A stretch of 64,000 nucleotides of DNA from Dolomedes plantarius (GCA_907164885.2 OU015496.1:104110825-104174824), one strand, 5' to 3'. Positions 34,723 to 46,646 are shown, counted from the stretch's first letter. A program made the numbers and translations. The notes: generated from the sequence alone by a model not told the origin.

Positions 34723-37315
34723 TAGTCCGGTCGCTTAATGAAATTACCGTGACCTGGCGGATAAAAGCGCCAAATTTGGTATGAAGGTACCTCAGGGTAT
34801 ACTAATAAATAATAGCCTAGGAGCCCTCTGGAATTTCTAAAAATTTTCATGTATGGCACTAAAATCCAAAATGGCGACAAATACGACAAAATATCACTTT
34901 TGATAAATCTATTTTACTGTTAATTTTCCATTACAGCTTTAATCGAACTACAAACCAAACTTAGGGTAGTCTGCATATTAAATAAAATACAATAAAATAT
35001 ATCCATATAATTTATTACAGTAATTCATGAGTACAAATATAACGCTAACAAGTGTTCCCAAAACAAAACAAAATATTTATAGCTATTCATTCAATAGAAT
35101 TCAGTATGAAACACTTATAATAAATTACACTTGTAAATTTCACTTGCACTTGCAAAGTGGTGAGCAGTCCAGATTGTCTTTCCCACATTTGCAGCTGTTG
35201 CAGTCTCCTTTGCAGGAAAGTTTAATCAATTCCCTGCATGATCGGGAAATCTCTAGAATTGTCATCCAAACTGGTACCCATGACTCTAAAACCTTATTCC
35301 AAGCAAAATCCTGGCGCAGCTTGTCCTCTCTGGACTTTGCGCCATTAAACCCCAACCAACCAACCAAGCAAAATCCTACGGAGAAGGAATCACTTGCTGT
35401 GTTTGTGTGCTGGTCGTCCAAATACCTGCTTGATAAACTGCCCTTCGGATATGTTGTAGAAGAGCATCCTCAGTCGGTGGAAATTTGTCCATTGCTTGAT
35501 TCTTGTGACAGAAAAGCTCCTTTCTTAACTGGTTGATACTGCTGAGAGGGGTGGTTTTATCATATGAACAACAGTCAGTCGTTCCATCTTCTTGAAGTGT
35601 TCTTGGAGTAGGCTTTCGGCAGTGGGAATGGATGAGTGGACAAGTACACAGATGTATTAGTAATGTCTTGAAATGCTTGCTATGCGTCCCAAAGGAAATT
35701 CTTACTCTTACTTTGAAGGCGAAAGTTGTGTCGGAACCAGAGTATGAGTGAAACACAGGTAGTGCTCGTGATTTTGGCTCCCCCAAGCTTGTACAGATGG
35801 AGTTGATGTGGTAAAACCTGTAATTCTTGTCCATGCCAAAGGCCACCCAGATATCGGCCAATGGTTGATTCACTATTAGTTCATAGAATGCGCAGAAATG
35901 ATGACAATCATATCTGTGTCTACAGCACGCACAAGGATACTCTTTGCCCTTTGCTGTAGCGTATGGAGTGCATGAACAGGAAGCCTCGTGTCTGCCTCTT
36001 CATGACTGCAGTTTTCCATGGCTGTGTTCTAACCGATTTGTGCAACTGCATTCCCTCTTGTGACATATACATCTTTGCCTGGTGGCCAGTTGAACTCTAC
36101 AACTTTGGAAGTCAAAAAATTGAACAGTTCCTTCTTGTTCATTGAATCACGGAGAAAGTCCATCCAATTTCGTAGCGGTTTGGTGTTGCAGATGCTTTCC
36201 TTCGAATCTCTTCACCTCTTTTCCCGCGTATACACCTTAAATTGTCTGGAATGTAGGTGTCCCAAACAAAATCTAGCCTTTCGGCATGCTGCAGCTGCTT
36301 ATGAGAAGGTAAGGTAGAAATACCTTATCGGCATACTGATTAAAGGTGTCTACACGAGTAGTGGGCAGGCAGTGAACGATGACAACACCGTCCAGAAATT
36401 TGGAGTCATAGGTTGAAGGGGGATCCGATTGCCCTGGATGCTCAAGACACTGCAGTATCCCAGCCTTGTTGGTTGGCAAATGAAGCTTACTAAAGTCTGA
36501 AATGGAAGGAGGGAATAGCAACATAAAGACTTCCCTGTGAGATCTAAAGAAAATTAATGTAAGGGCTTCATACTCCATGATCAAGTCTCAATACATGAAA
36601 GTTGGACTCCTTTCTGCATGCCGTTTCTGCAGTCTATTTCAGACACTTCATCTTTGGGGTACTCAGAGAGTAGGAAAGCTTCATAGTGGAGATTGTTCAG
36701 GGCCATTAGAGTGATTTGATGAGCATGCCTAGTTCGAGTTAAGTGTACTGCCTTTAAGTAAGATTCAGCCTTGCCAAAGGATGCCACTTCTGCATCTGCA
36801 AGGGCAGTGGTCCAGCCAGATCCTTCCAAGACATCTCCCAATGTATTCCAGAGGGCCATTTCAATGTGCAGTCCATCTACAGTATAATAACCACTTGAAG
36901 TCACTGACCATGAGCGTTCGGCCATTTCTACTGTACAAACTTAGGGCAAACAGAGGTTGATTAATTAATGACTGGTACTGGTCCTGGATTAAGGAATTGA
37001 ATAGTTTGTCTAATGACATCCATGCCCTGTTTAATCAATGTGTTGCGATTGTCAAATTCTGCAACACAACATCACAAATCTCATTTTTTATGGTTTTTGC
37101 AGTAGTGGTGTCTCGAAAAGAAAGATTCACATGTCATATTTGGTCGTAGTGGGGCATTTTGGATTTTAGTGCTGTACATGAAAATTTTTAGAAATTCCAG
37201 AGGGCTCCTAGGCTAACTTTTATTAGTATATTCTAAGGTACCTTCATACCAAATTTGGTGCTCTTATCCGCCAGGTAACGGTAATCTTAAAATACAGCTC
37301 TAAGCTACCAGACTA
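34723..37315 (-). mobile_element. 2.6-kb TIR transposon coding a FEN/XPG-like nuclease
   Basis: The left end TAGTCCGGTCGCTTA and right complement TAGTCTGGTAGCTTA begin long inverted repeats that continue for about 150 bp. They share CCTGGCGGATAA, AAATTTGGTATGAAGGTACC, GCCTAGGAGCCCTCTGGAAT and ACTAAAATCCAAAATG on both ends. The element splits a SINE between CCTTC and TTCATGGGG, so TTC is present on both sides (34720-34722, 37316-37318) as a probable 3-bp duplication. The interior codes, on the minus strand, one broken protein starting almost at the right TIR. The superfamily is not identified. Confidence 0.8.
35140..37095 (-). pseudogene. Broken transposon protein: LHIEMA core, nuclease-like, CXC
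   Basis: One coding region on the minus strand, shifted between frames. In order: MDVIRQTIQFLNPGPVPV (about 37040), GLHIEMALWNTLGDVLEGSG and HLTRTRHAHQIT (36870-36700), EYEALTLIFFRSHRE (36570-36530), VVIVHCLPTTRVDTFNQYAD (36380), NKKELFNFLTSKVVEFNWPP (36110), HEEADTR (36004-35984), VRAVDTD (to 35912), FYHINSICTSLGEPKSRALP, HSYSGSDTTFAF (Asp at 35732-35730), LLQHIRRAVYQAGIW, WVPVWMT, and a final SCKGDCNSCKCGKDNLDCSP Cys-rich tail. I recognise this as a multicopy, uncharacterised protein family of arthropods and cnidarians. The EEAD, DTD and GSD spacing suggests a FEN1/XPG fold (inference). Lesions include a stop near 36050 and frameshifts near 36900, 36580, 36280, 35870, 35700 and 35400. The N-terminal half of the family protein is missing. 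Confidence 0.75.
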
Positions 37316-37425
37316 TTCATGGGGCGATGCTAATCCACCTGTGTGGTGCCCCCATAATAAAGAGCCCAGCAAAACCGCGGTGATAATAGGCGAATGTTTA
37401 AAAGGACAAAGACTCCGCATTGGAT

Positions 37426-37476
<51 letters not shown>

Positions 37477-37668
37477 CCAATGCGGAGGCTTTGTCCTTTT
37501 AAACATTCGCCTATTATCACCGCGGTTTTACTGGGCTCTTTATTATGGGGGCACCACACAGGTGGATCAGTATCGCCCCCATGAATAGTCCGGTAGCTTA
37601 GAGCTGTATTTTAAGATTACCGTTACCTGGCGGATAAAAGCACCAAATTTGGTATGAAGGTACCTTAG
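37233..37668. repeat. Large palindrome, ~190-bp arms, (TA)n centre
   Basis: The left arm starts CTAAGGTACCTTCATACC at 37233 and runs through the transposon TIR end and the SINE 3' half to GCATTGGATATA. The right arm, 37472-37668, is its reverse complement with only scattered differences, ending GGTACCTTAG. The loop is about 45 bp of TA. The arms cross the junction between transposon end and SINE, so the inversion duplicated pre-existing sequence. Confidence 0.93.
37316..37430 (+). mobile_element. tRNA-derived SINE, 3' half
   Basis: TTCATGGGGCGATGCTAATC, GGTGCCCCCATAATAAAG, CAGCAAAACCGCGGTG and AGGCGAATGTTT continue the SINE interrupted at 34722. A second inverted copy of this half forms the right palindrome arm (37472-37585). 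Confidence 0.85.
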
Positions 37669-37869
37669 AGAGAGAGAGAGAGATGGAGAGAGAGATGAAC
37701 TTCTATGATAATGTGCCTTTATATCCTTTATGACAAGGAATGAGATCTAGTGTTATGGTACCAATATTTCTACTTTTCTATCCGTTGGTATATTTTTCAT
37801 AAAAACATTGTTTTCATGTCTTGCGGAATTAAACTCGCTCTTATAAGCATATTCCAATGCACTAGGTAG

Positions 37870-38135
37870 GTCCCGATATAGCAACTAAAGCGTTCCAGGA
37901 TTGAATAGGCTGCCGTGATAACTTAAACCGAGTAACCCCCAGGCGCGACATCTGGGTGGGGGCTCGAACCTTTTCCCACCCTCTCGGATTTCATAGAAAT
38001 ATTTTATCATCTACAGATTGAATGTGCTCATATCCGGCGTACACACGAAGGTATGTAATGACGTCGTCGGGATTCGAACCAATCATTTCCAGTCCAAAAC
38101 CAACGCGCTACCACTGGGCTACCTTAGGATCTTAT
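37870..38135 (-). mobile_element. tRNA-derived SINE, second subfamily
   Basis: On the minus strand the head reads AAGGTAGCCCAGTGGTAGCG (A box), CGTTGGTTTTGGACTGG, then GGTTCGAATCCCGACGACG (B box). The body includes GAGGGTGGGAAAAGGTTCGA. The same order occurs at 55498-55745. The A and B boxes are close to a functional tRNA, but the acceptor stem does not close and the body follows directly. Confidence 0.75.
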
Positions 38136-38151
38136 AAATATGTTTATGAAT

Positions 38152-38210
38152 GCACATATCACATAAAGGTCGCAAATATATAATTCATGCATCAATATAT
38201 AGATGAACTT
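38152..38210 (+). repeat. Right copy of the ~60-bp direct repeat
   Basis: CATATCACATAAAGGTCGCA to CATCAATATATAGATGAACT, matching 34553-34612 with a 3-4 base length difference. Confidence 0.8.
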
Positions 38211-39727
38211 CCTATGTTCTCTTTATTTCCTCTATTAAAGGGAATGAGGTATAAAATTTTTGAAAAATCGAATTTCGGGAAAATTACCTGATCGATAGTA
38301 CAAATTGTAAAAAAAAAAAGTGAATATTAACCCCATAAATTTCATTTTCTTTCTATCTGTATCTGGACCGCGAAACAGAAATTATGTTTAATGTCCTGAA
38401 ATTTCTTCCAAATATTACATCAGTGCACACGTTACTTGCGTCCCGTGAGGAATTTTTTGTTTCCTCCTCCTTCATAAGCGTCAAAATGCGTGTCCAAACC
38501 AATCAAGTGCTCAAAACTAACAGCTGTAAATGGTGTAACAATCGCAGTTTGTGTCATAAAGAAGCTCTTGCGCCTTTTATCTTTCGCGAGAAAAAAAGGA
38601 AAGGGTGGCTACACTTCTGCGCTAATAGATGTCTCAGATGTGTTAGGATAGCTCAAAGACAGAGAGAAAGTAACGGTACTTAATAAAAGATATGCGTCGG
38701 GTGGGCTGCGCTTGCTGGAATAAATGATTATAAAATGGATAAATTTCTAGCAAATTTCTTTTACAAATATCAAGAAACAGTGTATCATGAAAAGAAAATG
38801 ATTTAAAAATTGTTGTCATCGATAATTTAGCACTAAAATATTTCGGTCTAAATTCATAGATATAGATCATACCATCGTAAATTCGCAGAAAATCAGTTAA
38901 CAGAAATTCTCTATTAGTATATTTTGGAGAACAGTTGAACTGTCATTCCTTTTCGTCATATATAAAAAATTGCGTTTAAGTTTTCCATAAAATGTAAGAA
39001 AGCACGAACACAACATGTCAGATTGCAAAAGCATGTTAGAACCCATTACATAAACTGCCTTAAGAAATCATGTGAACGTTCTTTCGCAGAATCAAACCAA
39101 TACACCAATTTCGACCAATACACGAGTACAACACGCGCGCCTCTTGGCATTGATTCAATAGCATGTCGCAGATCGGACACAGCTAAATCTAATATATTTG
39201 AGGGATTTACTAAATGTTAGTTAATATGACTCCGATTTGAGTGAGAGATGTCAGATATACAATATAAGCTGGAATGGAGAAATTTTGGGTATTTCTGAGA
39301 AAGTGTTTAAAACGACCTGCAATTGCGATATACGTATTTTAACAAAAGTTAAAACCAGTCATTTTGACTGGCTTCATAATTATGACAAATGTCCTGCTCA
39401 GATCCACTTCATTGTTGTGGAACATTTGGTCCTTTCATCCAAGAAGATCCAATCCCTTGCTGGATAAATTCCTACACTGCTGGATTCCAAGAAGCGATAT
39501 TCAAATAATCTCTGAACGATATTTTACATCAAAAAGGTCAAATAGTTAAATTTGAGTATTATATACCCTACTGGATAATTCTAACACCACTTTCTTTACC
39601 TACACAGGTTCAAATCTAAGTAAAATGGAAGATTAGGCTTCATCGCATTCTTCCAGTAATCCAACGTCCATTTGCGATGTTTTGTGAGCCAAACGAAATT
39701 AAAAATTTTATCTAATTGATATTCTTA
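38211..39727. other. Intronic sequence, nothing recognised
   Basis: Reading frames at 38384-38683, 39023-39220 and 39237-39467 (+) show no motif I know. Confidence 0.4.
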
Positions 39728-40155
39728 CAGTGCTATAAAGCGTATAATGAAAAATACGCTGAGAGAGGAGTTCAAAAAGAGTCTCCCCGTTAGAACTTCT
39801 CAAAAGTCTTGGAGAGAAAAATTATTTGGCTTCTCTAAATGGCCCAACATAAAATGGTGGCCGAGTTTAGACTAGCCACTGGTCATAACTGTCTCCTGGA
39901 ACATTTGCACCGCTTCAACATTGTTTCTAGTCCTTTCTGCAGACTCTGTGACTTGGGGTCATGAATTGTGGACATTTGTTTTATTGCCCTGCATCGACTA
40001 AATGTTCTCTTCTGGACCATTACTGGGAGGCCAGAGGACTTCTGGATTCATAGATTATTGGCTGCAGCTTTTTTCCGTTATTTTTTTGTGTTTCTCGTGT
40101 TCTGCTTTTACTGGCTGTAGTTGTATTTTAATCTGTACCACTGGAAATAAAATAT
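39728..40155 (+). mobile_element. Non-LTR retrotransposon (LINE) 3' end
   Basis: Translation near 39850-39960 gives EFRLATGH(N/D)CLLEHLHRF and SPFCRLC, the conserved sequence after the reverse transcriptase/RNase H in Jockey-like LINEs; stops interrupt it. It closes with TGGAAATAAAATA. It begins at the same base of the element (CTTACAGTGCTATAAAGCGT) as the copy at 44938. Confidence 0.72.
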
Positions 40156-41308
40156 CTAATTTATAGTTAACACTAAGGCATGTGCTTTCCCAAATCAATG
40201 ATGGTAATGTTTAGTGTGAAGTACTATAAGGATCGCCTATAGTAATTACTAACTATTTCTGTGAAACTCCTATTTGAGGAAACACTCTTTCGGGACGGTA
40301 TGTTGCTTCCAATTTGTAGAGCCAGAATTCACTTTCGCCGCCCAGAGGGGATTAGCGTCACGAGATTCCATGGAGTGCATTCGTGTTGAATCGTTCTTGT
40401 GCTGTCCCCTCATAGGGATTGGTGTTGGTTCATTTAAAGAGTGTTATTAAATGATGTTTGTTCACTTAAATGATGGTCTCATAAATCAGCCAAAAATTCA
40501 CTGAGGGGAATATGCTAATGTTAAAATGACAAATGCTTGCCTCGTAAAGAAAAGGAAAGAAAGAAAATAGTGTAGTTAGAAAAAACTTGCCAGCGGCTCT
40601 AGTCATAATAAAATATATTTTCCAATTTCATTACATTTTCCCAGCATTTCACTAAACATTTATGGTTTTCTTTTTATGAGATCAAATTTCCGATTTATTT
40701 ATGTAATGGATAGCTTCTATATTGCAGGGGCTTCCAATTATCAGTTATGGTAACGAAATCTGCATAGTACAAATGCAAAGTGATCTGGATTCATATTTAT
40801 ACCCTGAAAAAGTTATTAATGGATGTAGGCGTCCCTATTGTTATTACTTACTTATCCAAAGAAATTCTTTAATTGAGCAAACACTCCATAGGATATGTTT
40901 GTTGATCATCATCCGAGATACCATAGTTAACTTTAAATTCATTAAAATCGATGAAAACGAAGCTTTTGGGAAACCAGTCAACTGCATTGTTCAATCTTAT
41001 GCCATCCAAATTTTATCACTAATCAGCTGTTGTAACTCAGAGATACCATATAGCATTTGCACAACCAGCAGAACAAAATGTATTGAAAGAAATGGAAAAT
41101 ACTTAAATAATTCAACAAATATAAGCAATCAATTAAATCATTAGCTGTTCTGATAATATTCTTGGCAATTACGTTTAAGGTTTTGATAGTTATTTTTAGA
41201 ACCATGTGGCCGAGAAGCATGTTTGCGAAGTAGCTGTTTGCGGTTACGATGAAAGTATCATAACAAATTTACTTGATTATTATTAGTGGATTCAAACTTT
41301 ATAGGCAT
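40156..41308. other. Intronic sequence; possible SINE scrap
   Basis: GTGCTGTCCCCTCATAGGGA near 40400 resembles the body of the tRNA-derived SINE (GTGTCGTCCCTTCATAGGGG), but the rest is too diverged to call. A reading frame at 40722-41144 (+) has no recognised domain. Confidence 0.35.
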
Positions 41309-41312
41309 TTAA

Positions 41313-41901
41313 CCCTTCAGCGGGCGTACCAATTTTTGGAACACCAGCAGGCGCGTGTGGCACAAAGTGCAACGTTTATTTCGACCTTGATTATTCCTTT
41401 TCTAATAAATTTTTTTTTCAAAATTGTAAATAATAAATCTGAGTTTTGCGACAAGATATAAAATGTTCATAATGTTGAGATATATTCATAATTAAAGACC
41501 AAAGAATGTAGATACAATCACCTTATTTCGAAGCTGTCCGGTTTATTGGATCAAAGGACAACCTCCGAATTGATTGCTATTATGTCCAAAAATCTAGAAA
41601 AATAATGAGACTGTCTATCTTTGTGATATGCGGGATACCGTGCAATAGCTGCATATTTGATAGACTACATCACTCCTGATTTTGTTGTCTTGTAATCCAG
41701 TAATATCGCTGGTTTACCTCAGATAAATCACGACTAACAATGAATGGAAAGGAATACAAGTGTCAAAAAAATCAGACCTGCTTTAGAAATGGTGTATCTA
41801 TAAAAAGAAACTGCTTAGAACAGTCAAACCTTACATGTAAAAACAAACCATTCAAATTATGAAAATGTTTCACTTTGTACACGGGCGCGCCTGCTGAAGG
41901 G
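41313..41901. mobile_element. piggyBac-type MITE, 589 bp
   Basis: The left end CCCTTCAGCGGGCG and right complement CCCTTCAGCAGGCG match at 13 of 14; the right continues CGCCCGTGTACAAAGTG and the left has a subterminal CAGGCGCGTGTGGCACAAAG. TTAA precedes the left end (41309-41312); the right flank is CTGA, two changes away. CCCT ends and a TTAA target are piggyBac-like. No transposase. Confidence 0.65.
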
Positions 41902-41947
41902 CTGACATTGCTTTTCAGATTTCTCCAGTTATTAAACAATAAATTAA

Positions 41948-42762
41948 GGTGACTGCCTATGTTCGGAGCGAATTTTTTTTTTAAATCCTATTTTAAAGGA
42001 TTTTTTGGTCTTTTATGGTAAAATAGCATTTAAAAATTAAAAAATCATCGAATGCCTGTAAATATCATACTTTTTTATACATTGGTCAATTTGAAGTACT
42101 TTTTAATGAAATTTAGCTAAAACGCCTATCACTCTGCACAAAATTCGAATGCTACTATTTTAATTTCCTTTATAAAATTGTCTGTATTATTTTTGCATTT
42201 TAAAATTTCTCTTAGATTATAGGTCATTTTGAAGATAACTGTCATATGTATCATATGTAAATATGATACATATGACAGTTATCTTCAAAATGACCTATAA
42301 TATAAGAGAAATTTTAAAATGAAAAAATAATACAGACAATTTTATGATCTAATATGAAAATTTTCCCCGATTCGTCATTCCTTTCCTTATAAAAACAACC
42401 CTAAATAAAAAACCTGTATAGTACACATAAATTATTGTACGTCATATCATTAACAATAACATCTAAATCATTTCCTGAAAATTTTATAAAATTATATGCA
42501 TTATTATGTGAGATATCATGATAAAGGTAGAGATTTGTACTAAAAAACATAATTCTGATAAAAACGCATTTAAAGTTGTTTGCCACTTCAATTTTGTAGC
42601 AGACGATGCTTTTTTAAATAGCTATAACTCTGCTTCTAATTGATGTAGAATGAAAATCAAAACAGTTTTGAAAAGAGAAAAAAATTAATTACACGATTCT
42701 TTCAAAAAATAAAATTGACCAAAATAGTCAAAAAAGTGACATTTTCAACGTAGGCAGTCACC
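41948..42762. mobile_element. TTAA-flanked MITE, 815 bp (copy b)
   Basis: The left end GGTGACTGCCTATGTT and right complement GGTGACTGCCTACGTT match at 15 of 16. TTAA flanks exactly at 41944-41947 and 42763-42766. An 85-bp-arm hairpin occupies its centre. Confidence 0.88.
42172..42345. repeat. Near-perfect hairpin, 85-bp arms, 4-nt loop
   Basis: The left arm (42172-42256) and right arm (42261-42345) are reverse complements with about two mismatches; the loop is GTAA at 42257-42260. The inner part is TGTCATATGTATCATAT against ATATGATACATATGACA. Any transcript through it, including the receptor pre-mRNA, would fold into a long duplex. Confidence 0.95.
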
Positions 42763-42766
42763 TTAA

Positions 42767-43998
42767 ACCAATCAAATAAATAAAAAGTTATATTTAAAAA
42801 CGTACTCAGTGAATCTCATTATTTCTCGAATTAGCAAGAATGGGCGAAAATAAACATAATGGTGCATTTTTCAAAATTACTGGGACGAACCAGGCATAAG
42901 AAGATGAGAAAACACGAGATTGCGAGTGATATGTCACAAAAAATTACTAAACAAATGCCTTATTTTTGTTTAAAATGTTCACTGATGAAATTCAGTTGCA
43001 TCAATTCACGGTAGAACTGTTCAAAAATCAAAGCTTTATTAATTACCCTGCACTTTCCTAAAGGTATTTTAACAAGGATGTTCATGTCTTATTAAATCAC
43101 CATTAAAGTATAGCTTTGAAGGGGAACGAACATATCGTGGGAATTTATGCATCACAGTTGATGGAGAAATTATTCATTTAATCTTCGTAATTTTATTTAA
43201 CTTCTCCGATTTAATTTATCTCTATATATAAATTTATTCAACGTTTCATTTTGAAGTATTCACTTATCACTCGTCATGGTAAAACTCCTTACAAGCATTT
43301 AGTGTCTTATCTCTTTGCATGATTATATAAATGTATTTTCATTTAACACTAAAACAGGTTCTATTTAAACTAAAATGCAGTCAATTTCAACGGAAACTCA
43401 GTAAGCAGTAATAGTTTGTATATTACTCATAAAAGCAGTTTTAAAATACCTCGCACTTATCTCTTTCAATATCTTTTAACGTTCCGAAGGAATAAAAAAG
43501 GCTCTACATTTCCATATCATCACGCCACTTTAATAACGAATTTGAAATTGCTGATAGTAATTTTACTTTATAAATATTTATTTTAAATATGTTAAAGAAA
43601 AGGTAACAAGATTTGTACGATAATTTCCCCGTTAAAGGGGAAATTAGAAGATTTATTGGTCATAGACGCAGTTTATCCTTTTGAAAATTATATCTAAGCA
43701 CTAAGGTAATTTTATTTTATCATTTTTATATTATATTTACCCTTTATAGCTTCAGTAAAGGACGTGAGTAGCAAGTCTCTGGCAGACTATTTACACATCT
43801 CTTATGCGTGATCGTGTTTTGAATAGCAGAGTATTAAAAACACGTAGACAAAGAATTAAAAAGTACAGAGTATGAAAAAGTAAGCATTTTAAATAAAATC
43901 GTAATTATTATTTTAAACATACCATTCCTTATATCTTCAAAATTCTATTAATATTTTTTTCCTCGCTGTCAAAATAGATTGGTTTAAATTTTGTTTCA
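42767..43998. other. Intronic sequence, nothing recognised
   Basis: No motif or structural repeat was recognised. Confidence 0.4.
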
Positions 43999-44222
43999 GG
44001 CGCTTGTGGCGGCCCTGTGATACAGCGCGCTGGTTTTCGGTCCTAAGGGTGCTCGGATCGAATCCCGGCGACGCGCCAAGAAAAATACCTCCGTTTGTAT
44101 CGTCCCTTCATAGGGGGTAAGGCTGTCCACCTATATGGTGCCCCCATAATAAAATGGACAGTAAACAGCGGCGTAGTACAGGCAAATATTTGACTATAAG
44201 TGCCTCCACTTAAAAAAAAAAT
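43999..44222 (+). mobile_element. tRNA-derived SINE, full length
   Basis: The head reads GGCGCTTGTGGCGGCCCTGT, ACAGCGCGCTGG and a B box GGATCGAATCCCGGCG, closing with ACGCGCC, which pairs with the first GGCGCTT at six of seven positions, so a tRNA acceptor stem is still visible. The body contains TGTATCGTCCCTTCATAGGG and GGTGCCCCCATAATAAAATG. The tail ends GTGCCTCCACTT and a poly-A run. It is the clearest copy of the family in the window. Confidence 0.9.
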
Positions 44223-44902
<680 letters not shown>

Positions 44903-44937
44903 CTTTGCATTATTTTGCAGACATCTTCTTCCAGTGT

Positions 44938-45372
44938 CCCTTACAGTACTGTAAAGCGTATAATCAAAAATACGGTGAGAGAGAAGTTCAAAAAGAGTCT
45001 CGCCGTTAGAACTTCTCAAAAGCCTTGGAGAGATGGCCCAGACATAAAATGGACACCGAGTTTAGACTAGCTACTGGCCATGACTGTCTCCTGGAACATT
45101 TACAACTCTTTGACATTGTTTCTTGCTCTTTCTGCAGACTCTGGATGACAGTGCATGACTCTGCAGACATGGGACGGGTCATGAACTGTGAACAATTGTT
45201 CCACTGCCCTCCATTGAATAAACGTTCTCTTGTGGACCGTTATGGGAAGCCAGGGAACTTTTGAATTCATAGATTATTTCCTGCAGCCTTTTTCGTTTTT
45301 TGTGTTTCTTGTGTTGTGCTTTTTTCTTGCTGTAGTTGTCTTTTAGTCTGTGCCATTGGAAATAAATAAAAA
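44938..45372 (+). mobile_element. Non-LTR retrotransposon (LINE) 3' end, second copy
   Basis: The frame reads DTEFRLATGHDCLLEHLQLF, then FCRLW, and continues to GKPGNF at 45264, followed by a 3' untranslated part closing with GGAAATAAATAAAAAAAAA. It matches the copy at 39728 over its whole length, and both start at CTTACAGT(G/A)CT. The TGHDCL...C..C pattern belongs to the C-terminal region of Jockey-like LINE polyproteins. Confidence 0.75.
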
Positions 45373-45908
45373 AAAACTTTGCATTTTTAATTCCAAAATA
45401 AATAAGAAAATGCAAATATTTAAAAAGAACCAGTGACTCATGGCCTATTTCTATACGCAAGGTCTGGAGTATTATATTTGACAGCATAATTGAGTATTAC
45501 CTAAGGAATTTAGGGATTAAAATATTTAGTTTCTAAATTTTCAAGAAAAATATAAATAGTGGGAAGCCTTAATTTCGTGTCAATTTCTTCATTTTTCTCA
45601 TGTACCTTGTTGCAGTAAGATTTGACAAATTCTGCACCATAGCTAATATCCTAATACGAGAATCTTTTGAGTACGGACTTTCTGGCTCTGCGTCCGATGT
45701 AATGGCCGTAAAAAACATAAGTAAATGTGCTACTTGATAATATTGTACATATTTGCTATTTAAAGCACTTAAGGGGTAGTTTTACCTTCTATTAGCTCGA
45801 AATCTGTTCCTAATCTGTGTTTTGTTACGTTTCCAAGTAATATTTTTGTCTAGATTTATTCCTTGGTGTTTGCAGGTACCAGAATAGGGAAGTGCTGCGT
45901 ATCCCATC
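45373..45908. other. Intronic sequence, nothing recognised
   Basis: TTAAGGGGTAGTTTTACC at about 45769 resembles a TTAA-MITE end, but no partner was found. Confidence 0.35.
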
Positions 45909-45912
45909 TAAA

Positions 45913-46642
45913 GGGGACTCACTACCCTTAAATCTTTAAAAAATTCGATTCTTGAAAAAAATATATGTTAAAACATGGTCATTTCTGAACAAAATAAAGT
46001 AAACCGCATGAAAATATTTCGCTTAGTTCCGGAGATATTGATATTCTAAATATTTAATTACTGATCAAGTTTAGACTCATTTTTCTTAAAATGCAATTTT
46101 GCATCATTCCTCAACTTATATCTCAAAAACTATGAAACATAATTCCATGAACTTTTTATCACAGCATAATCATGTTATTGTATTGCGTCTGAACAAGAGT
46201 TATTGCAATCACTGCACATTTTGTCATTTTTTCAGGGGTAAATTAATGCAAAAATTTAAGGAAATTTTAAGAATATTTTGAGCAGTTTTAAAAACTTGAA
46301 AAAATATTTTAATGTTGAATGTTTTATGTTAATTTGTATTTAGAATTATTTATTTTAAATATAAAACAGGAATTATACATTGAAGTGTAAAATTAATTTT
46401 ATAGTTCTGTGCACGAGCCAGCATACAGTAAAAATACTTAAAACACAAGGTATAGTTAAAGAATTTTAAAAATAAATATTTAAAATTATTTTGAGAGGTG
46501 AAAATTCGTTTATTAAAATAAATATATGAATTTATCATATACATAAAATTTGGAAAAATTGGGAGTAAATTGAAATAGTTACAAAGAGTCAAAAAGTATG
46601 AAAATATGTCTTATTTCCTCGACTTAAAGGTCGTGAGTCCCC
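45913..46642. mobile_element. TTAA-type MITE, 730 bp (copy c)
   Basis: The left end GGGGACTCACTACCCTTAAA and right complement GGGGACTCACGACCTTTAAG are inverted repeats. The right flank is TTAA (46643-46646); the left is TAAA (45909-45912), one change away. Confidence 0.8.
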
Positions 46643-46646
46643 TTAA

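Noticed and set aside
35027..35536. 169-residue plus-strand reading frame
   Set aside because: It is antisense to the C-terminal part of the minus-strand transposon protein, which carries the recognisable motifs.
38040..38130. tRNA gene on the minus strand
   Set aside because: Good A and B boxes, but no closing acceptor stem, and the sequence continues into a repeat body also found at 55498-55745.
43999..44078. Functional tRNA gene
   Set aside because: A and B boxes and an acceptor-like stem are present, but the T stem has mismatches, the body of a dispersed repeat follows directly and sibling copies show the same structure; it is a SINE head.
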